From Durusdinium trenchii (taxonomy: Eukaryota > Sar > Dinophyceae > Suessiales > Symbiodiniaceae): DNA of 64,000 bases. A model generated the notes under the pieces. The model saw only the letters and a list, made by a program, of their open reading frames with translations, was not told the DNA's origin and ran no database searches. Within the stretch, counting starts at the first letter, position 1; each line of letters opens with the position of its first letter. Location: positions 501,202 to 565,201 of the forward strand of contig CAXAMN010022718.1 of NCBI GenBank assembly GCA_963970005.1, in the 5' to 3' direction. Below are positions 63,673 to 64,000 of this stretch, piece by piece. The position numbers were made by a program, and so were the translations under genes.

Positions 63673-64000
63673 ATGTCTTTCACTCCAGTGCGGGATCCGA
63701 AGCGCCTGATGTCACTGTCTTTGCTGACATCGTTCGTAGACGTAAACGTCCATGACTTGTGCCACGTAAATCCCGGATTGACTTTGCGTTCGCCAGGCCA
63801 GTTGCCAGTTGCAGTGACGCCCTGTCCAAACGAATGGTCTACCTCCAAGACCACACTCTCATTGCATCACTGGTTCAGAGCTTTTCGACAAGCGCCAGTG
63901 TCTAAAGTCCTTCATGCGCAGCGTGTACACTGCCGCCAGGCCAAACGCGAGCTCACTGAGAACTGGACTGCCTTCGTTGATAGAGGTCATCCAGGATTCG
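63673..64000 (+). CDS. Possible 5' part of a coding region, open at window end
   Basis: After an in-frame TGA at 63667 the frame has ATG 63673 and stays open for 109 codons to the last base. The peptide has SLHHWFRAFRQAPVSKVLHA and QAKRELTENWTAFVDRGHPG, a basic helical character unlike the flanking satellites. No family recognised. It could be the start of another retroelement ORF or a host exon. Confidence 0.4.
   Translation, partial: MSFTPVRDPKRLMSLSLLTSFVDVNVHDLCHVNPGLTLRSPGQLPVAVTPCPNEWSTSKTTLSLHHWFRAFRQAPVSKVLHAQRVHCRQAKRELTENWTAFVDRGHPGF

Overview
The window looks like dinoflagellate nuclear DNA, most likely of the Symbiodinium/Polarella type. The grounds are sparse protein-coding genes in a sea of decayed retroelements, Copia-type and tyrosine-recombinase retroelements with the gag and C-terminal styles I associate with dinoflagellates, long open retroelement frames without introns, many mini- and microsatellites, and one near-match to the dinoflagellate spliced leader at 40207-40225. 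I see no bacterial, organellar, rRNA or tRNA features. Two runs of N (33779-34178 and 53200-53957) both lie inside tandem arrays and are assembly gaps.

Layout. 1-8646: a non-LTR retrotransposon (LINE-1 here) whose giant first ORF carries a ubiquitin-protease-like region followed by a DNMT3-like cytosine-5 DNA methyltransferase. A second ORF encodes an AP-type endonuclease and a third a reverse transcriptase (RT) cut off after motif B. 8648-14530: a degraded Copia element (gag, CCCH-like finger, a segment with methyltransferase-like motifs, DD35E integrase, RT, RNase H, polypurine tract, LTR start) fused directly to the broken LINE. 16656-17242: micro- and minisatellite. 18254-21983 (minus strand): a second Copia relic with internal deletions. 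22296-23036, 27653-28237 and 36792-37340: three single-copy-looking ORFs; the last has an ADP-ribosyltransferase-like pattern. 28909-31912: a third Copia relic bounded by direct repeats. 33750-34474: a 22-bp minisatellite. 39041-39900: purine-rich satellite. 40204-44729: a DIRS-like tyrosine-recombinase retrotransposon preceded by the relict spliced leader. 49450-57428: a second LINE (LINE-2) with the order zinc ribbon, coiled coil, USP-like domain, endonuclease, RT, RNase H-like and zinc ribbons; its RT is interrupted by a satellite-bearing insertion flanked by a 9-bp direct repeat. 57960-63480: a mosaic of higher-order repeats, hairpins and satellites. 63673-64000: an open frame running off the window.

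How the parts relate. Nearly all coding capacity is selfish. LINE-1 and LINE-2 share the order USP-like domain, endonuclease, RT, and LINE-1 has a methyltransferase between the first two. The element could therefore carry both a protein-stability function and its own DNA-methylating enzyme. Capture of DNMT genes by retrotransposons has been reported for dinoflagellates; the USP plus DNMT combination in one LINE ORF is the strongest candidate here for an under-described system. The long LINE-1 ORF1 (1708 codons without a stop) and the start-stop overlap to its endonuclease ORF suggest recent activity, whereas LINE-2, the three Copia copies and the DIRS copy are all frameshifted. Positions are read by eye; boundaries of mobile elements are approximate.
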